Origin: Certhia americana
Taxonomy: Eukaryota > Chordata > Aves > Passeriformes > Certhiidae
Direction: 5' to 3'
DNA: 64,000 bases
Assembly: GCA_018697195.1 (NCBI GenBank)
Contig: CM031857.1
Coordinates: 50,551,471-50,615,470, forward strand
Shown here: in pieces, positions 1-13,900 of the stretch
How the letters are laid out: each line of letters begins with the position of its first letter
How positions within the stretch are numbered: position 1 is the stretch's first letter
Position numbers and translations under genes: made by a program
The notes under the pieces: model-generated
What the model saw: the letters and a program-made list of their open reading frames with translations, nothing else
Databases searched by the model: none
What the model was told of the DNA's origin: nothing

Positions 1-2490
1 CTCAAGGAGATTGTGGGAATTTCTTTGTGGTAACTCATCTTAAAGGTACTGAAAAAATCAAGAGTGAAATTAAGTGAAATAGTATAAAATTCAATGTAAC
101 ATTAAAGCTGAAGAACAAAGATCATTACAGTATTGAATGTAATGAATCCATCTGCCCTTGATCTATGAATGGGTAGAGATTAAAGGCTATCTCTAGATTT
201 TTGTTTCCTAACATTATTGACTGCCCCTATCTTCAACTAGTGAAATCTTCCTGGACTCTCACACAGTCATCAAATGGGGCCTGCATTTGATCAGAGTTTA
301 GGATAGGAATATATTTTACAAATATTTTTGCCATACTGCTTCCAGGGATGATAATTTCTGCTTAGAACCCTCCATTTTTTGATAAAGAGCTTGGCTCCTA
401 TTTTTACCTAAGGAAAGATCTGTTGCCACTGTAGAAGGCCAAGGAAACACATGAAGCCTCCACTGCTTGTCAGTAAGCATTTGGACTGAAATGAGTGGGT
501 GGTCTTACTGTGGCTGATCCCATTGTGCAGGAGCTGAACAGGATCACGGCTTCTTGTTCAGAGAACGTGATTACTCTTTTGCTTAATTCATTGTCTCATT
601 TGTATTTGTTCTGTCTTTAATAAATGCTTTGTAGGATCCTGCTGAGGAGACTGCTTTTCATTTGTTTCACCAGTGAACCTTTTAAGCTACTGTGTATGAA
701 CAGTCTCGATTTGTACTTCAGCTGTAGAAGAACCCCATGTGTATAATTTGAAATAAGTGGTGTCTTAGGATTGTTGTGGGCGATGGTTAATTAGAAGGCT
801 TGTGGCAGCTGAGGCTTTGGCAACAAAAAGCGATGGGGTTTTTTTGCTCAATATTGAGTCAAAGTGTACATAGGCCTTAGCTGATGTTGTCTGTATAGGT
901 ACATTGATTTTTAAGGTCAAAAGCAATTATCAGACTTTATAATGCCTTTAACCATGTTTGGGTGCTGCTAAATCCCTGTTGATACTAGAACCCTTCTATT
1001 TTTAACTTCAATATATCTGACAGTAATTTCAAGTCCTTTAGTTTTCCTTTCACCAGCTAGGCTAAAGAGCCTTTCACTAACTGCATTTTCTTCTCATGTG
1101 AAAATTTACCCACAGCAATTAAGTTACCCTAAGGTTTTTTCCTCTTGTAAACAAAATGGACTGAGTTTTCTGTGCTTAGGTTTCTTTGGGGTTCTTTTTA
1201 TGGTAATAAATTATTTCTAGCTCTCGTGTGCTTGCAGCAGTCCTCCCCAGTTACTGAACATCCTCTAAAAGCATGGGAATTGGGGAATGGGATGCAGCTC
1301 TCAGCATGGTCTCATGAAGGTAGTAGGTATAAGCTGCAGGTCTGCAAGGTCCACAGTGCCCGGGAAAGTAATTTCCTAATGAGTACTGAGAGTAACTGCT
1401 GGCAGCTTCACACAGCTGAAGATTTGGCTCTAGCTGAAGCCTGCTTGTAATGAAAGCTGATTCACCAATTTTTTTCCCAGTGTATACAAATCAGAGGCAA
1501 TCTCTCTGCCTCCTGGCAAGCTCCCCAAGCCATCAGTTAGGCAGGATTTGGCCAGATGTCTTCCATGCTGAGAAGCACTGCTAATGTGTATTAACTGTAA
1601 TTATTATGCTAGTATTAAATATCACTTTCTGATTTTTATCTGAAATCAATGTCACTAAAAAACTTCAAGCTTTTCCAGTATTTCTTTAAATTTCAGAGGT
1701 AATAGCATGGAATTTGGTCCCTATTTTGTTTTTAGTAATGCTCACCTCAGTGTTGCTTGGATGGTCAGACATGTCTTGGACTTCTTAACTCTCCTTTTTT
1801 CAAAGTGTACCAGAAGCAGATAATTAAGGTAAAGGAGGATAAACAGTTTATGAAGTTAAAACTCTGAAAGGAGCAGGCAACTTAGCTGTGAAGGACACAA
1901 CAAAGCCTGAGGCATGCAATGGTGTCTTTCCCCTGATCTTTCATGGCAGCATTATGCTGATGCCTTCCATCTGCAGTGGAAGAGGATTGAGTTAGGGAAC
2001 ATCTAATTACATGGCTCTGCTGGGTGTTTGTGCTGAGGTGCTGGCAGTGGGGGGCTGCCCTGTGCAGGACACAGATGGTTCCAGTCACCTCCAACCCATG
2101 CACCACAGGACACGCTGAGCCCTGCAGCCAACATATTGTTTCTTAGGAAAAGTGTGTGTGAGAAAGGAGGAAAATTCCGGACAGGAGGAAACCTGAGGGA
2201 AGACTGAGGCTAGAAGCAAAGGATTCCTCTGCAGCACTGGGAAAGGGTCCCACACCAGAGCAGAGGGAAGCATGAGGGAGGTGGCATGTCACAGATGAGC
2301 CATTACAGACTGCATCCCTGTGCACTGCAGTCTGGAGGGAGGCCAGGCCTTGGGAACAAGGGCAGGAAAGCTGCTTCAAAGTTTGCCTCTTTCTTGCCCA
2401 CTAATCAAATCAGTAGTTAAATATTTATTTTAATTGTCAATAAATTAAGTTCATTTTCCCCAACTCAAGTCTGTTTTGCCCATGGCTGAG
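1..2490. other. Unique non-coding sequence, no gene seen
   Basis: I see no gene, structural RNA or recognisable repeat. Open frames are short (at most 92 codons) and have no recognisable domain. The 2000-2380 part is somewhat richer in G and C than its surroundings but has few CpG pairs, so it is not a CpG island. Confidence 0.6.
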
Positions 2491-2494
2491 GAAG

Positions 2495-2745
2495 CAGGGT
2501 TTGTTTAGCCTGGGAAAGGATGGCTAAGGAAAATTGCTTTCAACTGTTTAAAGTAAGGTTGTTAGAAAGCAACTGTGAGATTTCTCTGAGCACATAGCTG
2601 AGGCAATAGAAGCAAGGAAAACTCTCTGTCTACACTTGTGGAAAAATGCTTCATTATAAGACTGATCTTAAGCAGAAATATGGTGGAATCTCCTCCCTTG
2701 GAGTGTCTAGAAGTCACTGGAACAAGCCTGGAACACCTGTTGTGG
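2495..2745 (+). mobile_element. Old, diverged CR1 LINE fragment
   Basis: The stretch begins with a phrase close to the CR1 3'-region segment 'ttgtttagcctgg', continues with an 'attg.cttcaact' block, and later has 'ggtggaatctcctcccttgg', which matches the CR1 segment normally reading 'ggtggaatctccatccttgg'. The order and spacing agree with a plus-strand copy. The terminal part with the usual short tail is not visible, and divergence is high. CR1 is the dominant LINE of birds; copies are normally 5'-truncated and dead. The call rests on remembered consensus phrases, not an alignment. Confidence 0.55.
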
Positions 2746-3009
2746 CTGTGAATTTAGCTCTGTGCTGGGGGCTTCCAGAGGAGAGGTGTAGCCTGAATTT
2801 TCCTGTCATCCCACAGGATGCACAGATGGAATGGGCTAACTTAAGTGTAGAGGGGCTGTTTTTTCCTGTGTTCAACAGCTAAATGCTAATTAAAATGACA
2901 TAAAATGGCAGTGAAGGATGATGAACAACATTCTAAAAAAAGCATGGAGTAGTCTTCTGAGCTACTGTGCAAGAGAGCATCTGCCTTTTAGTGTTCTGTG
3001 TGAGTTTGG

Positions 3010-3055
3010 GGTTTTATGTATCTCTATACATACATAAATATATATGTACACATTA
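3010..3055. repeat. AT-rich microsatellite (TACA/TATA type)
   Basis: Imperfect alternation of TA, CA and TG dinucleotides, including 'acatacataaatatatatg'. A simple-sequence tract with no coding content. Confidence 0.7.
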
Positions 3056-3426
3056 AGGAAAAATGGTGAGGAGCTGTGCCTGACCTGAACATGTGATCTC
3101 AAAAGCTGAGAAAATGCTGACAGTTTTGATCACCTCTTTTTGACGCCTGGACAAAATTAGGAGCTGTGGTCACTGAGAAGCAGTCCAGGAGCAAGTAAAT
3201 CCTCAACAGTAAGCAATCTCAGTGTTGAATCTTGGGATGCATAAAAGAGCTTGGGAGATATTCTGCAGAGCCCAGGCTGATACAGCAGTTGTGTTGCTGT
3301 AGCTTGGAATCACATGTATGGTGCTTTGCTGCTATAAATGCCAGAAGTATATAGTTCTTATAATTGTGAATCATATATGCCAGTAATATTTGGGTTTCAT
3401 CAATGCTTATCAAAGCCAGGAGAATT

Positions 3427-3457
3427 AAAAAAAAAAAAAAAAAGAAAAAGAAAAGAT
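3427..3457. repeat. Poly(A) tract with A-rich extension
   Basis: Seventeen consecutive A residues at 3427-3443, then A-rich sequence broken by single G residues to 3457. No retrocopy body is recognisable upstream, so this is called low-complexity sequence and not a retroposon tail. Confidence 0.8.
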
Positions 3458-6400
3458 AAGCAGACTCTTCCAAAAGCAGAAGGCAATATCTTCTTCAATT
3501 AACTTTGTGATACAGTCTGGTGCCTTCTCCAATTTGGTGGCTTGATCCTCAGAAGTTCAAAATAAGAGGTAGGAAATTTGATGGTAAAATTCTCTACCAC
3601 ATATGTAGATATGGTGTGTAGAGGGTTTCTTTTTAACATTTTCTTGCTTTGTATGTACCTGTGCACACAGCCTCTGACAGGTTTGAACTTGTTCTTGTTC
3701 ACCTGTGTGCCAACACGCTCTATTAATTTTGAGATGCTGCACAGAGTTCCAGTGTTTGATCTGTCACCTGTAGTGTCCATTCTGTTACAGCCATCTCTGT
3801 CATAACTGATGACAAAAATGTCACCACAGCAGTTTTCATAACTTTTGTCGTGCCTGTTTGATCCTTGGTGCCATCTGCTACCACAACAAACAGAAAAGTT
3901 ATTTGGTAGCTTTGATCATTGTAACCTAGAAGATTAAATGAAACCAACCCAATCCATGGCATCCTGTAACTTCATTCAAAACAATCATGGGCTAAAGCTG
4001 AACTTGATGTTGGGTGTGACGAGTATCAGTTGACTGTCCCAGGACCTGAAGAAAGTTTTCAGGAATACCTGAATGACTAAGAAGCAAACGTAGGATTTCT
4101 GCAATTTTAGAGACTTACACTCCTAAATTATTTAGGCACTTAAAAACCCTCAGAATTAGTGGTAATGTTTGTCCAAGTTTCACTGAGCAGATAGTTCTCA
4201 TTTTTAAGTGCAGTAAGATGATTAACTAAGTCACTCATCTCTAATTTTTTTTAACTGTTTGCACTGCTAATATAGCAGTGGGTTGTTGTAAACTGTAGCA
4301 ATGTTTCTTTGACATTATTTAGGACAAAGCATATTGGTATTGCAGGAATTGAAGTGCTATGAGGTACCAAGAGCGGAGATGTGGCTGCCTGGAGCCTTAG
4401 TGAAGGTTTTGGATTTTCAAAGTAGTGCCAGGCTCCACCTCTAATATATAAGGGGGACACATAATAAAAATTTTTGGTCATCTGATGCTTTGCTAAACAT
4501 TATACCATTGATCTTGGTTTTGGCAGTAACCTAAGATAGTTTTTGCCTTTTGAAATTACTATGCAAAGACATTTACTCAAACTTCCATAGGAACCAATGC
4601 TGTAAAAATGTCTCAGCAGTAATCCAATGAGAAGCATGTATTCTGTTCACTCCACGGCTGGCAGTTCTGCATATTTACATATTGCCTCTGCATTAATAAT
4701 TCTAGGCATAATTGATTTCCATTTCTGGAAAAGAGTGCATATTGCATTAGATGTTTTGAGCAGATCAGCAGCTGCAGTGATTATGCTCTTTTGCCCTTTC
4801 ATGTGTTTTATGGGAGATAGCTTAAAGTCCACATTAGTATTACCTAAGTGCAGTAGCTTTATGCATTTTTATTTATTTTTTTTTCCAGAGATTTTGCACA
4901 GTTGTTTTGCAAAACACTGTGTTTATAACTTCCTAGAAACAGATGCAATGTTTACTGACTAAAAGGAGCCTGGGAGTTAGATTTTGAGCTGCTTTGAGGC
5001 AGAAATGTGGGGTAGGGTTTTCAAAGGTGCTCGGTATTGAGCTAATCTATATTCCCATTGAAGTAGGTGGGAGTGTCAGAACTTCTAGGCCTGCTTCAAG
5101 GAATGATGTGAAGCATCATTTCCCTAGATTCTCTGCAAAAATGAAGGTAATAATAATCCCTCGCAGCCATGTCAGTTGATGTCTAGTAAGAGGAACAAAA
5201 AAGCCTGTTAAAGTGTCACACAGCAGGAAAACTTGCGTATTTGTGACTCAGATTTTTCTGGTTTGGTGTTTGAATGATCTAAGTTTGCCTCCCTTCTACA
5301 AAAAACAGAAACAGGTAACAGAGTAACTGAGCAGGGTTCTGGGACTGGTGACATTTCTTCAGAGAAGGGATCTGGTCAAGAGCAAAGACAGCTAGTACAT
5401 TCAATAGATGAGGTGCAGGGATAAGTTGTTGTTTGGAGCTTGCCAAGAATGAGGGATTGCAAAGCTAGAAGGAGGGAACATGGGGAGGATGAGTCTGACT
5501 CTCCTTAAATAATCTGTGTGATCTTCCTTTCTCCAGAAGCTTTAAGTCATGTGAGTTAGAGCATTCAAAACTGCTTACACAACCAGGAGAAGAATAAATC
5601 CATGAGGGAGGAGGGGGAAAAAAAGAAGGAAAAAATCCCTAAAAAAACAAACCAAACCCAGAAATAAAGTAAAACCTTCTAAGTCTTTTGGGCTTGATGC
5701 CAACCCTTTCAGGAGTAAGGCACCTCTGGAGGAAAAGAGGAGGTTTAAAAGACTTTGTTTCCAGCCTGTCCTACAGCGCTGTTTTGCCCTGGGGCATCTC
5801 TGGATAAAAGCTGTGGGTCAGAGACACCTGCTGTTGATGGTTTGCATGTTCCTGGATTTGATTGTATTCCTACTAGGTCAGGTTAAGCCTCTTCAGTTTT
5901 TCATGGTAATTGTGACAAATGGGAATCCAGGGGCTCAGCTCTTTTCATCTGAAAAACAAGCTTTCTGCCTGGGTGGTTGATAAATGGCAGTCCTGAAGCT
6001 GAGAATGTTGCCTTCTGCTCTTCTTTTTTTTTTTTATACCTGTAAAGGTAAACCTGTTTCTACATAGCTTCTGAAGCTATTCTGAGGATTTTTCCTGAAC
6101 AATTAGCAGGTGTAAAAACATATATGGTATAGGAAAACAATAACTTAGCTGTTAGAGTATGCATATGAAAATATTTCTATGGGTGCCCAAAAGAAAGAAA
6201 AAACAATTTAGCTGGGGCTGAGAAGGCAGAAGTGTTAAATGTCTTTTCTGCTTTAACTTTCACTGTTTTGTGGTTGTATTTGGACTGTTAAATATCGTTA
6301 GTGAACAAGTTGAGATGTAGAGCTATGATAGATAATAACATTGAAAGAGTGAGTCAATAGCAATCCCCTCCCAGAACTGGAGGGGAAGTATATTTAAGAA

Positions 6401-7436
6401 AACTGTAAAAAGAAAATTTAGGTTTGTGGGGTGTTTTGTTTTAATACATAATTTTGATACATAATTTTTGAAAAATTTTTTTAGTAAGGCCTTTGTGTAA
6501 GGGAAATAAGGGTAAGTGTCTGTTGAGCAATACAGGTATGGATTTTGCTGCCTCAAAAGTGTGAAGGGCAGATAAGTGCATGAGAAGATGCAATGGTATG
6601 ATTTTTATGAAACACTGTAGAACTGGTAGGGCAGAACTCATATGACATTGTTTTTTACACATTTTCCCAGGTTATGTGTAAAAATATGGCTCTTTACCTA
6701 CCACTTCTGCCTAATCAGGATATAGCTGGAGGGCTTGCTGACTATCCTATCGATTGTTTTTGCTCATGCTGGTGCTCATTAAAACAAGGTTTGGAAATGC
6801 TGCTGATGCAAGAGAAGAGAATAAAAGCCAGCTCATGCTCTCATGGCTCTGTGGACTCAGCACTGCTCTGTGTATTCATACTGTCTTTGATGCAGCTGCA
6901 GATAGCCCTCAGCAACATAATAGCCATATAGCTAAAATGAATATTAGCCATAGGGTAGGGACTTGTCCCAGTTGTACTCGTACATCAAATGCTCCATATT
7001 AAATAAAATCATATTAATAATGAAATTGTGGTGGGTAAACATGGGCATCTGACAAAGGTTATGCCTTAATGCTTATGGAGATCAGTATCAAGTGGAAATT
7101 AAAATGCTGATATGAAATCACTGTTTAAAAGGGCAGGTGTACTTTGTACTTTTTCGGGGAAGAATGTGATCTGTCCTTCAATAAACCTAACTGTGTACCA
7201 CCTGGTGCCTTGCTTTTCTGTGCTGGCAACAGTGATGTCTCCCAGGCTTTTGGCACATGAAAAATCCCAAAACATCTAAGATGTGCTTTCTTGGAAACAT
7301 CAATAGAGCCCGATATTTAGAATTACACATCCCCTCATTTTTTTCCCCTTACAGTTGAATTCAATGATCTGAGAAGTCATTTCCAATCCAAATGTCAGAA
7401 TTATTTCATGTTTCTAATTTGGTTTGGTTACCTTTT

Positions 7437-7466
7437 CTTTTTTTTTTTTTTTTTTTTTTAAACAGG
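7437..7466. repeat. Poly(T) run followed by AAACAG
   Basis: Twenty-two consecutive T residues at 7438-7459, then 'aaacag'. On the plus strand this is the form of a strong 3' splice site (pyrimidine tract, CAG, then 'gaaatgg'). No exon with coding sense follows it, and it lies about 90 bp before an inverted CR1 copy. The simplest reading is a homopolymer that happens to precede an AG. Confidence 0.8.
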
Positions 7467-7555
7467 AAATGGCAGAAAAGGAAAAGGCAAATTTTGACTT
7501 TCAAGACTGCTCAGCTGAAGCCTTTCCCATGTGGAGAGGATGAATTCTGAATTTC

Positions 7556-7910
7556 CATAGTAGAATAGAGGTGACAGATTTCTCTGCCAGAGTAACTCAG
7601 AAAGTGTCTAGTCCAACCTGTAGCATGCAATGGTCAGCCATGAGGGCCCAGCTGTCTGCTCAGAGCTTTATTCCACCTATTCTTGAAAACCATTAAAGCC
7701 AGAAATGGCACAATCTCTCTGGGCAACCTCTTCTGCTGTTCACTATCCTCAAAGTGCAAAAGTTTTTATAGCCAGCTTGAGTATCCTTTTTTTCAACTGA
7801 TGATTGTATCTCATCCTCCCAATATGCTGCATTGTGAAGAGCTCAGCTCTGTTCTCTTTGATAAGCTCCTCATATTGCACAGCCCTTTTCTCCCCTCACT
7901 TCTATTAGAA
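7556..7910 (-). mobile_element. CR1 LINE fragment, inverted
   Basis: Read on the plus strand, it begins with 'catagtagaatag' (reverse of the CR1 tail), then 'gtccaacctg', then 'tctctgggcaacctcttc' (reverse of the CR1 phrase 'caggttgcccagagaa'). It continues through 'tttttcaactgatgattg' and a long C/T-rich part typical of inverted CR1. It keeps the 3' end and about 350 bp of upstream sequence, and is 5'-truncated. A 130-codon open frame at 7683-8075 overlaps it and is read as chance. Divergence is moderate to high. The left end is fairly clear; the right end fades into unique sequence. Confidence 0.85.
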
Positions 7911-10900
7911 TTTTTTTTTCAGTTTTATCTCATATATTTGAGTGTCAGGAAATTATTAATACGTCCATTTTCACAGGAAAAAAACAAATCCCAGCCAAGT
8001 AAACTTGTTAGCTTACTTATACGTCCTGCTGATCTGACAGTAGGGTCTAACTCATCTCCAGATTTAGAGCCATAAGTTTAGGTTTCCACATTGTGCATGC
8101 TTTCACTCCAAGTGTGAAAGCTCCCATTATACTCAGTGGAGCTGAAGTTAAAGCTGCCATCAGAGTGAAGAGGTCTCAGACCTCAGTCTGCTTAGCTGTC
8201 TTGTTCCTGGGATTCTACTGTCTATAGTAGCCCTGGCTCCCACACAGCCTCTTGTACTGAAGAGATATGAATTCCACAAGGAGAAAATGGCTAAAATTGA
8301 TACAGGAAGTCATCAGGAGAGCATCATTTGAACTCACATCTTACGTGCATGCTGAATGTCTAACACTGGAAGAGATGTTCTGTTTCGGAGGAGCTGTGTG
8401 GCTTTGTTCTGTGAATATCAGAGAACAGAGAGGCAGAGTCTGTTGGAAGCAGCTTAGAGAATGGTGAGCACATTTCTTTATGTACAGAGCTTTGTTTGAC
8501 AGTTCTGCAACACATTCTCTGTGGTTTCCAGTTCAGTGGCATGGGGACCAAACACTGTGATTTATTATCTCAAGTAATTGAGATAACTTTGAATAAGTCT
8601 GAATAACTTTGACAGCCTCCTTTTGGACGGAGATGTGGAAATGACAGTGAATTCAATATTGAGTAAAATTAATGCCTGTTACAGAGGTGAGTTCAATGCA
8701 CATGAAAGTAGAGTGACAGTTGTAATAATTTAATACTTCTAAGGAAAGAATAGTTGCTCTGATCTTGAAATGCCTTAGAAATTCTAATTCCTTTTGTGGT
8801 TACTGTGATGAGAGTGCACTATTAAATACATGAAATGAAAAAATACTGACAGAGGTGCAAAATATTCTTGCTGTCCAGAGGATTTTGCTTTGTGGCATTT
8901 ATCTACACATTGATGTCTCCCTGCTCTCTAGCTCCTCAGGCTCTATCAGATTGCATATCCCAGGACTGTCAGACACTGATGTTTTGGATAATATCCCAAG
9001 GAACCTCTCTCTTTCAGGACAAGGATTTTTGTTTAACCAGGCCATGAAAATGACAAATGATCAACTGGAAATGAACACAGGATGATAATGAGCTTTGTTA
9101 CTGGTCGGTGTGATGATTGCTGTTTGGAAAACCTGTGGTCTTGGAGTTTCAATAGTTCTAAATGACTTTTAGAAGAAAGCGATAGAGAGTCAGTGTATCT
9201 TCTGTAAGTGTGGGGAGAGAAGACAAAATTTCATTTTACATATTTAGTGTCCTGGGAAGATAAAGATAGCAGAATTATGAAAAATGAAAATACCTGAAAC
9301 TGTAAAATTTTAATAATCAAACCTAGTAATTCTATCACTTCTTCATTACTTCTACAAAACCCATGTCTCTCATTTTGTTTCTATTTTCACTTCTTGTCCT
9401 TTATGACAAATATTCTGAAATGGAAAAGCCAAAAATATTGAAATCTTAATATGCATAAGGCTAGATATCTTCAATGTGCTCAGTGCTGCAGTAATTTCAT
9501 CTACATACAGTTCTGGCTGTTTGCAATAAACAATCTTCTAGATTGAAATCAAGAGTGAGCAAGAAAGGGTTAGTAGGATGACCAATCCTTTCTGAGAAAT
9601 CTATATTCCAAAAGGAAAGCAAACCCAACTTTTCTAGTTTGTTCCAGACTGGTATTCCTCCCTGCAGGTACAATATTTATTCTTGTATGATTATTAGGAG
9701 TGAAATAATCTCTTCAAGCACACTTCTTTAGAAAGTAAAACTTAGTAAGTTTATACTGGTTCAAGTCACTGTGGGCATGACATGGTGTACATGGCTGTTA
9801 GTCATTCAACCTGTCCAACAATAGGAAGAGTGTATTAGGTGGAGGTCTTGTATTTTATTCCATTTCAGAAAATTATATCTCTCTTTTGCCTTTTTTCACT
9901 CTGGAGGACAATGATTTTTCTACCCTCGCATGTAAGCTCTTTTAAAATGTAACAAGCCCCTGGATTTCTCTGTGACTCAGGCAAAGACAGAGCTGGAGGG
10001 CTAGTGGCCAGCTCATGGATAGTAGATGAGAATTGATGGATAAGGAACCATGGGAAAGCATGTTGAAACCTTGAGTTTTCTCTTTTTTCCCCCTCTTCAT
10101 TACTGCTACCCACAGCCACAGATTCATGTTGATGAATCACACTCATGGAGCTGTGTGGAAGCCTAGAGGCACTCTGCTCAGAGACAAGGAAATCCTTACA
10201 GATTTTCCCATTAACGTCGAGAGGGAATTGTAAGGCCTTCCCACAGGGACAGGGCTCCATTAACCCCTGCATTTGGGAAGGGCATAGACTCACAATTTAT
10301 TGCCTGCCTAAGAGTTAAAACAACAGTGTAGCCTGAGTTTGGAATTTTTCTCAGAGCTTCTGGCTCTGAAACATAAAACAGTGAATCTCTGAAATTCATC
10401 CATTGTTCCACTGCTGCCTGTTAGGATCGATTGTTATCGTGGGCACGTGTAGCTGAGGAAGATGTGCTACTGAATTTCATTTTTGAGCAACATATGTGCC
10501 ACGAAGATTTATATAAGGTTCTGACATTTAGAGCTCTCTTTTTCAAAGGCTGAAGCTTGTTCTAGAATACTTTTCAAGTTTTTCTTCCTTTTTAGTCTAT
10601 ATTAAACCTAGTATTTTCTATTTACTAATTTCATCAAGATCAGTTTCTGACTGAGAAAACCAGAAATAGAAATAAAGGTTACTATCTTCTAGCATCTTTT
10701 CTTTATACAAAATAATAACATGTAGTTTAACTAGCCCAGGCATGAGATACCTGAAACAAAATGTTATTTGTGATGTCAGGTGAAGTCAGGAAATAAACTT
10801 CTTAATGAAAACTATGAGTAATGAACTGTTGTGCTCTATATGTATATTGTTTTATATAGGTTGCACAGGGAGAGCAGCCATCTTGTGGGTACCTCCTTTG

Positions 10901-13900
10901 GGATTAAAATAATGGTTGGACCATCTGATATTCTGGAAGGGGAGAGTCATCTCTTGGGATTTGTGTTTAATACAGATCTAGAAATAGACTGGGTTAGTTT
11001 TAACTAACTATAAGATTTTAATGCTATCTTTATATCTACTCCTGATTTCTTATGTATGTGTTTGAAATCTAAAGGTTTAAAGCTCACAGTCCTAAAATCC
11101 TTTATTTTCCCCTTCTCCTCACTCCTATTTTACATGAGGAAGTTTTCCTTATCAAATGATATACATGATTCTATTTAGGTGAAAATTGCTTCAGTAGATA
11201 AATATATTTTAAATTCATACATTTGTGTCTGAAATTCTGTTTTCATTTATTTTGAACTTTGAACTTGTAAGGATTTTAAGGAGGTTAAAGGGGAAGTATT
11301 GTGTTTTCAAGGAAAAATGAAACAAATGTCAACATTTTGTATGCTAAAACTCAGCCATCAGTCAGGATACTCAGTATGCATTTATATAACAATATCCTTC
11401 AAAATTATTTTGCATTTACTGCAGAGTTTTTTCACAGATAAAAGAGCACCTACATGCTTTCTTTTTTAATAATCACTTTGTAATTTTTCACTTGTCTTTG
11501 GGATACTTGGTCTATTTGTCCATGTTATTCACCTTATATATTTAGGCCAATGATTAATTTATTGACTTGGGGATTTTACAGAAAAGATCGTCTTGGATTT
11601 TAATCCAGCTTGACCAGACAAGAAATATGTTCTTATCTCTACTCCCAGGTGGAGTGCAGTAGCTAAGTTGCCTCCCTTGCCATTTGATTACATTTAAACT
11701 CACTACTACTACTTTAATTTACTTTTTTATCAAATGACTTGGAGTTTCCATAAAAAAAAAAAAGAATTTTATTATCTGCTAATATGAAAAGCACACAATT
11801 TCCAATTTGTCTTATATTTCTTAGGCCAGTAAAGTTATAATTTCTGTCAAGAAGAGTGAGCAGTCCTTATGAGGACCAAATCTCAGAGTCCAGAGGCTTA
11901 TTTGCAGTGTTTGGTAGCCACACAAGCATGCAGGCTCAGTCCTACCTTCGTGGCATGCAGCAGTGAATTTTGGTCTTGGAAAATTCACTGGAGAAACAGA
12001 TCCTCTGTGGCAAACCAGGTCTCTCTGAGAGGAAATGAACACAAGCAGCATTCTATGATAAGCCAAACCATGCCCTTGCAATAATATCCCACACATCACT
12101 GACCCCTTCAGCAAGGTCTTGACAAGCCAATTTCCCAAGGGTACCTGGTAAATTTTTTCTCAGCCATGTTCAATGATCTTTCTTCCTGGATCCTGCATAT
12201 TATTTTCCCTACTGGGTGTTTCAACAGGGCTTTGGCCCTATTGAGATTTTTATATGCAACAAAGGTTCTCTAAAATCTAAGCTTCCATACAAATATGCCT
12301 CTAATGCATAATAAATCTATATATAAGCACAGTATACAGGCCTTTTTATACATTTTTTAATTAGTCTGTAAAGCTTTTGCAGCATCAAGGGAGAATTCCT
12401 TCATTTGATCTAAAACTCAAATGTCTTGTAAAGGCTAGCTGCCTGAGCCTGGTCTGCCTACAGTCCATGGGGGAAGAAAGGTACCTTCAAAAGGTGTTAT
12501 CCCCTGTGCCTCAGACAGCCACCTTAAGCGGAAATTAATGACTCCCTCCAGGCACTAATTTCTTTCTCTTGATACTACAGGAAGCTTAACTTCCACATCT
12601 AATCTTAAACAACCACAATGATCCCAGAAACATTTTCCTTTGTTTTCATTAACATCATAGGTAGTATTGATGATCTAATTGCTGCAGAAAAAATATGCAG
12701 AATAGGGAAATGAGAAAAGGGCAGGGGGGGGAAAAGAGCAATGTGACCTTTTTTCTACAGACAATAAACAAAATAGTGAAGTGAAACAGAAGATACAAAT
12801 AGCAGTGGTCCTAAAAGGCATTATTTTTTTTCTGTTGGATGAGGTGGCAAGACACAGAATAAATAGCAATATTCAGTCATTATTTTAGGATACTTTCTTT
12901 GCTTCAGCTCTTATTATGACTTTTGTTGATATCCTTAGGATATATTATGGTATGGTCTCAAGATTGAAGAGCTCCACATTCTTAAGAATCTTTCCTCTTT
13001 GGTACCTTGGATGGCTCTTTTCTATCTCCCCTGGAACGATCTTTTATCTCTCTGCTGTCATCTCCAAAGACTGCATGTGATTCCCCAGTTTCTGTCTCTG
13101 ATCTTTTCTTATTTTTGTAACTGTGCCTACTGAAAGTATTAAAAGCCACCTGCCACTGATTAAAGTGACCCATTTCTCCTTAGTCTCATAGTCCATCCCA
13201 TAGTCCTCCTAGTTTCTGAGGAGTTAAATTTAATTATTCTGCTAGAAAGCAAGCCTCTGGTGTGCTCTAAGAGCTCTGTGAGGCACCGGGATGCCTCAGC
13301 TTCATACAACCATTTACAATTGATCATCCAGTGCAATGTACCTGGGGAACTGACACAGTCTGACTCAAAACAGGCCTTCACAGAGCCAGGCTACTCTGTT
13401 CATATCACAGAGGGGAGAGCATGTGTTTTACTGACTGCTTGTATGTCTCTGAGGAGAGGGAAAGTGAAAATTCCTCCTCTTCATTACCCAGCATATTTCT
13501 AATCCCCAGCAGAGCTGAGGGCAACTTAGCATTTTATATCCCAGATTCTAATTACTTTGGAAAATTTTACTTGAACTGAAAAATTATACCTGAGCATGTT
13601 GTCCTGCATAAGTAATGTTCTAAGAAGGAAAAAGCTTTTGTTCACAGGCTGTGTCAGTACTCCAGCCATCTCCTGTGCTGTGTGGTGGAGCTGTGCCCAC
13701 ACCTCCCACCACACTCATCAGCACTGCTGCCTGCCTTGGTGGAACCAGTGTTCTTCCTCCTACCTGCCCAAGACACTGATTTTTGCAGTGTTTCACACTT
13801 CAAAAAACACTGTGCTATCTCAAGGAAAGGTTTAATTACAGGTTTGGGTTGTTTTGCTATTTTTAATCTTTATATTTTTAGGATCATTAATACACTTTAG

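Larger units (their letters stand above)
2750..7430. other. Unique AT-rich non-coding sequence, no gene seen
   Basis: No gene is supported. It contains an AT/ACAT microsatellite near 3010-3055, a poly(A) tract at 3427-3457, and a stretch near 4627-4840 that is open in a frame on each strand and rich in TAAT-type words. An A-rich segment at 5610-5665 is low complexity. The remainder looks like ordinary unique intergenic or intronic DNA. Confidence 0.6.

Noticed and set aside
7437..7466. Strong-looking 3' splice site
   Set aside because: A homopolymer T run before an AG is enough to mimic an acceptor; no coding sense follows and an inverted LINE starts soon after.
7683..8075. 130-codon open frame, plus strand
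   Set aside because: It runs largely through an inverted CR1 LINE copy, antisense to the element, so it is chance.
8570..8583. Short palindrome CTCAA/TTGAG
   Set aside because: A five-base stem is expected many times by chance.
9865..10293. 142-codon open frame, minus strand
   Set aside because: No domain recognised and a length compatible with chance in 64 kb of six-frame sequence.
12421..12600. Possible repeat fragment
   Set aside because: Some phrases feel familiar from bird introns, but I could not tie them to a named element.
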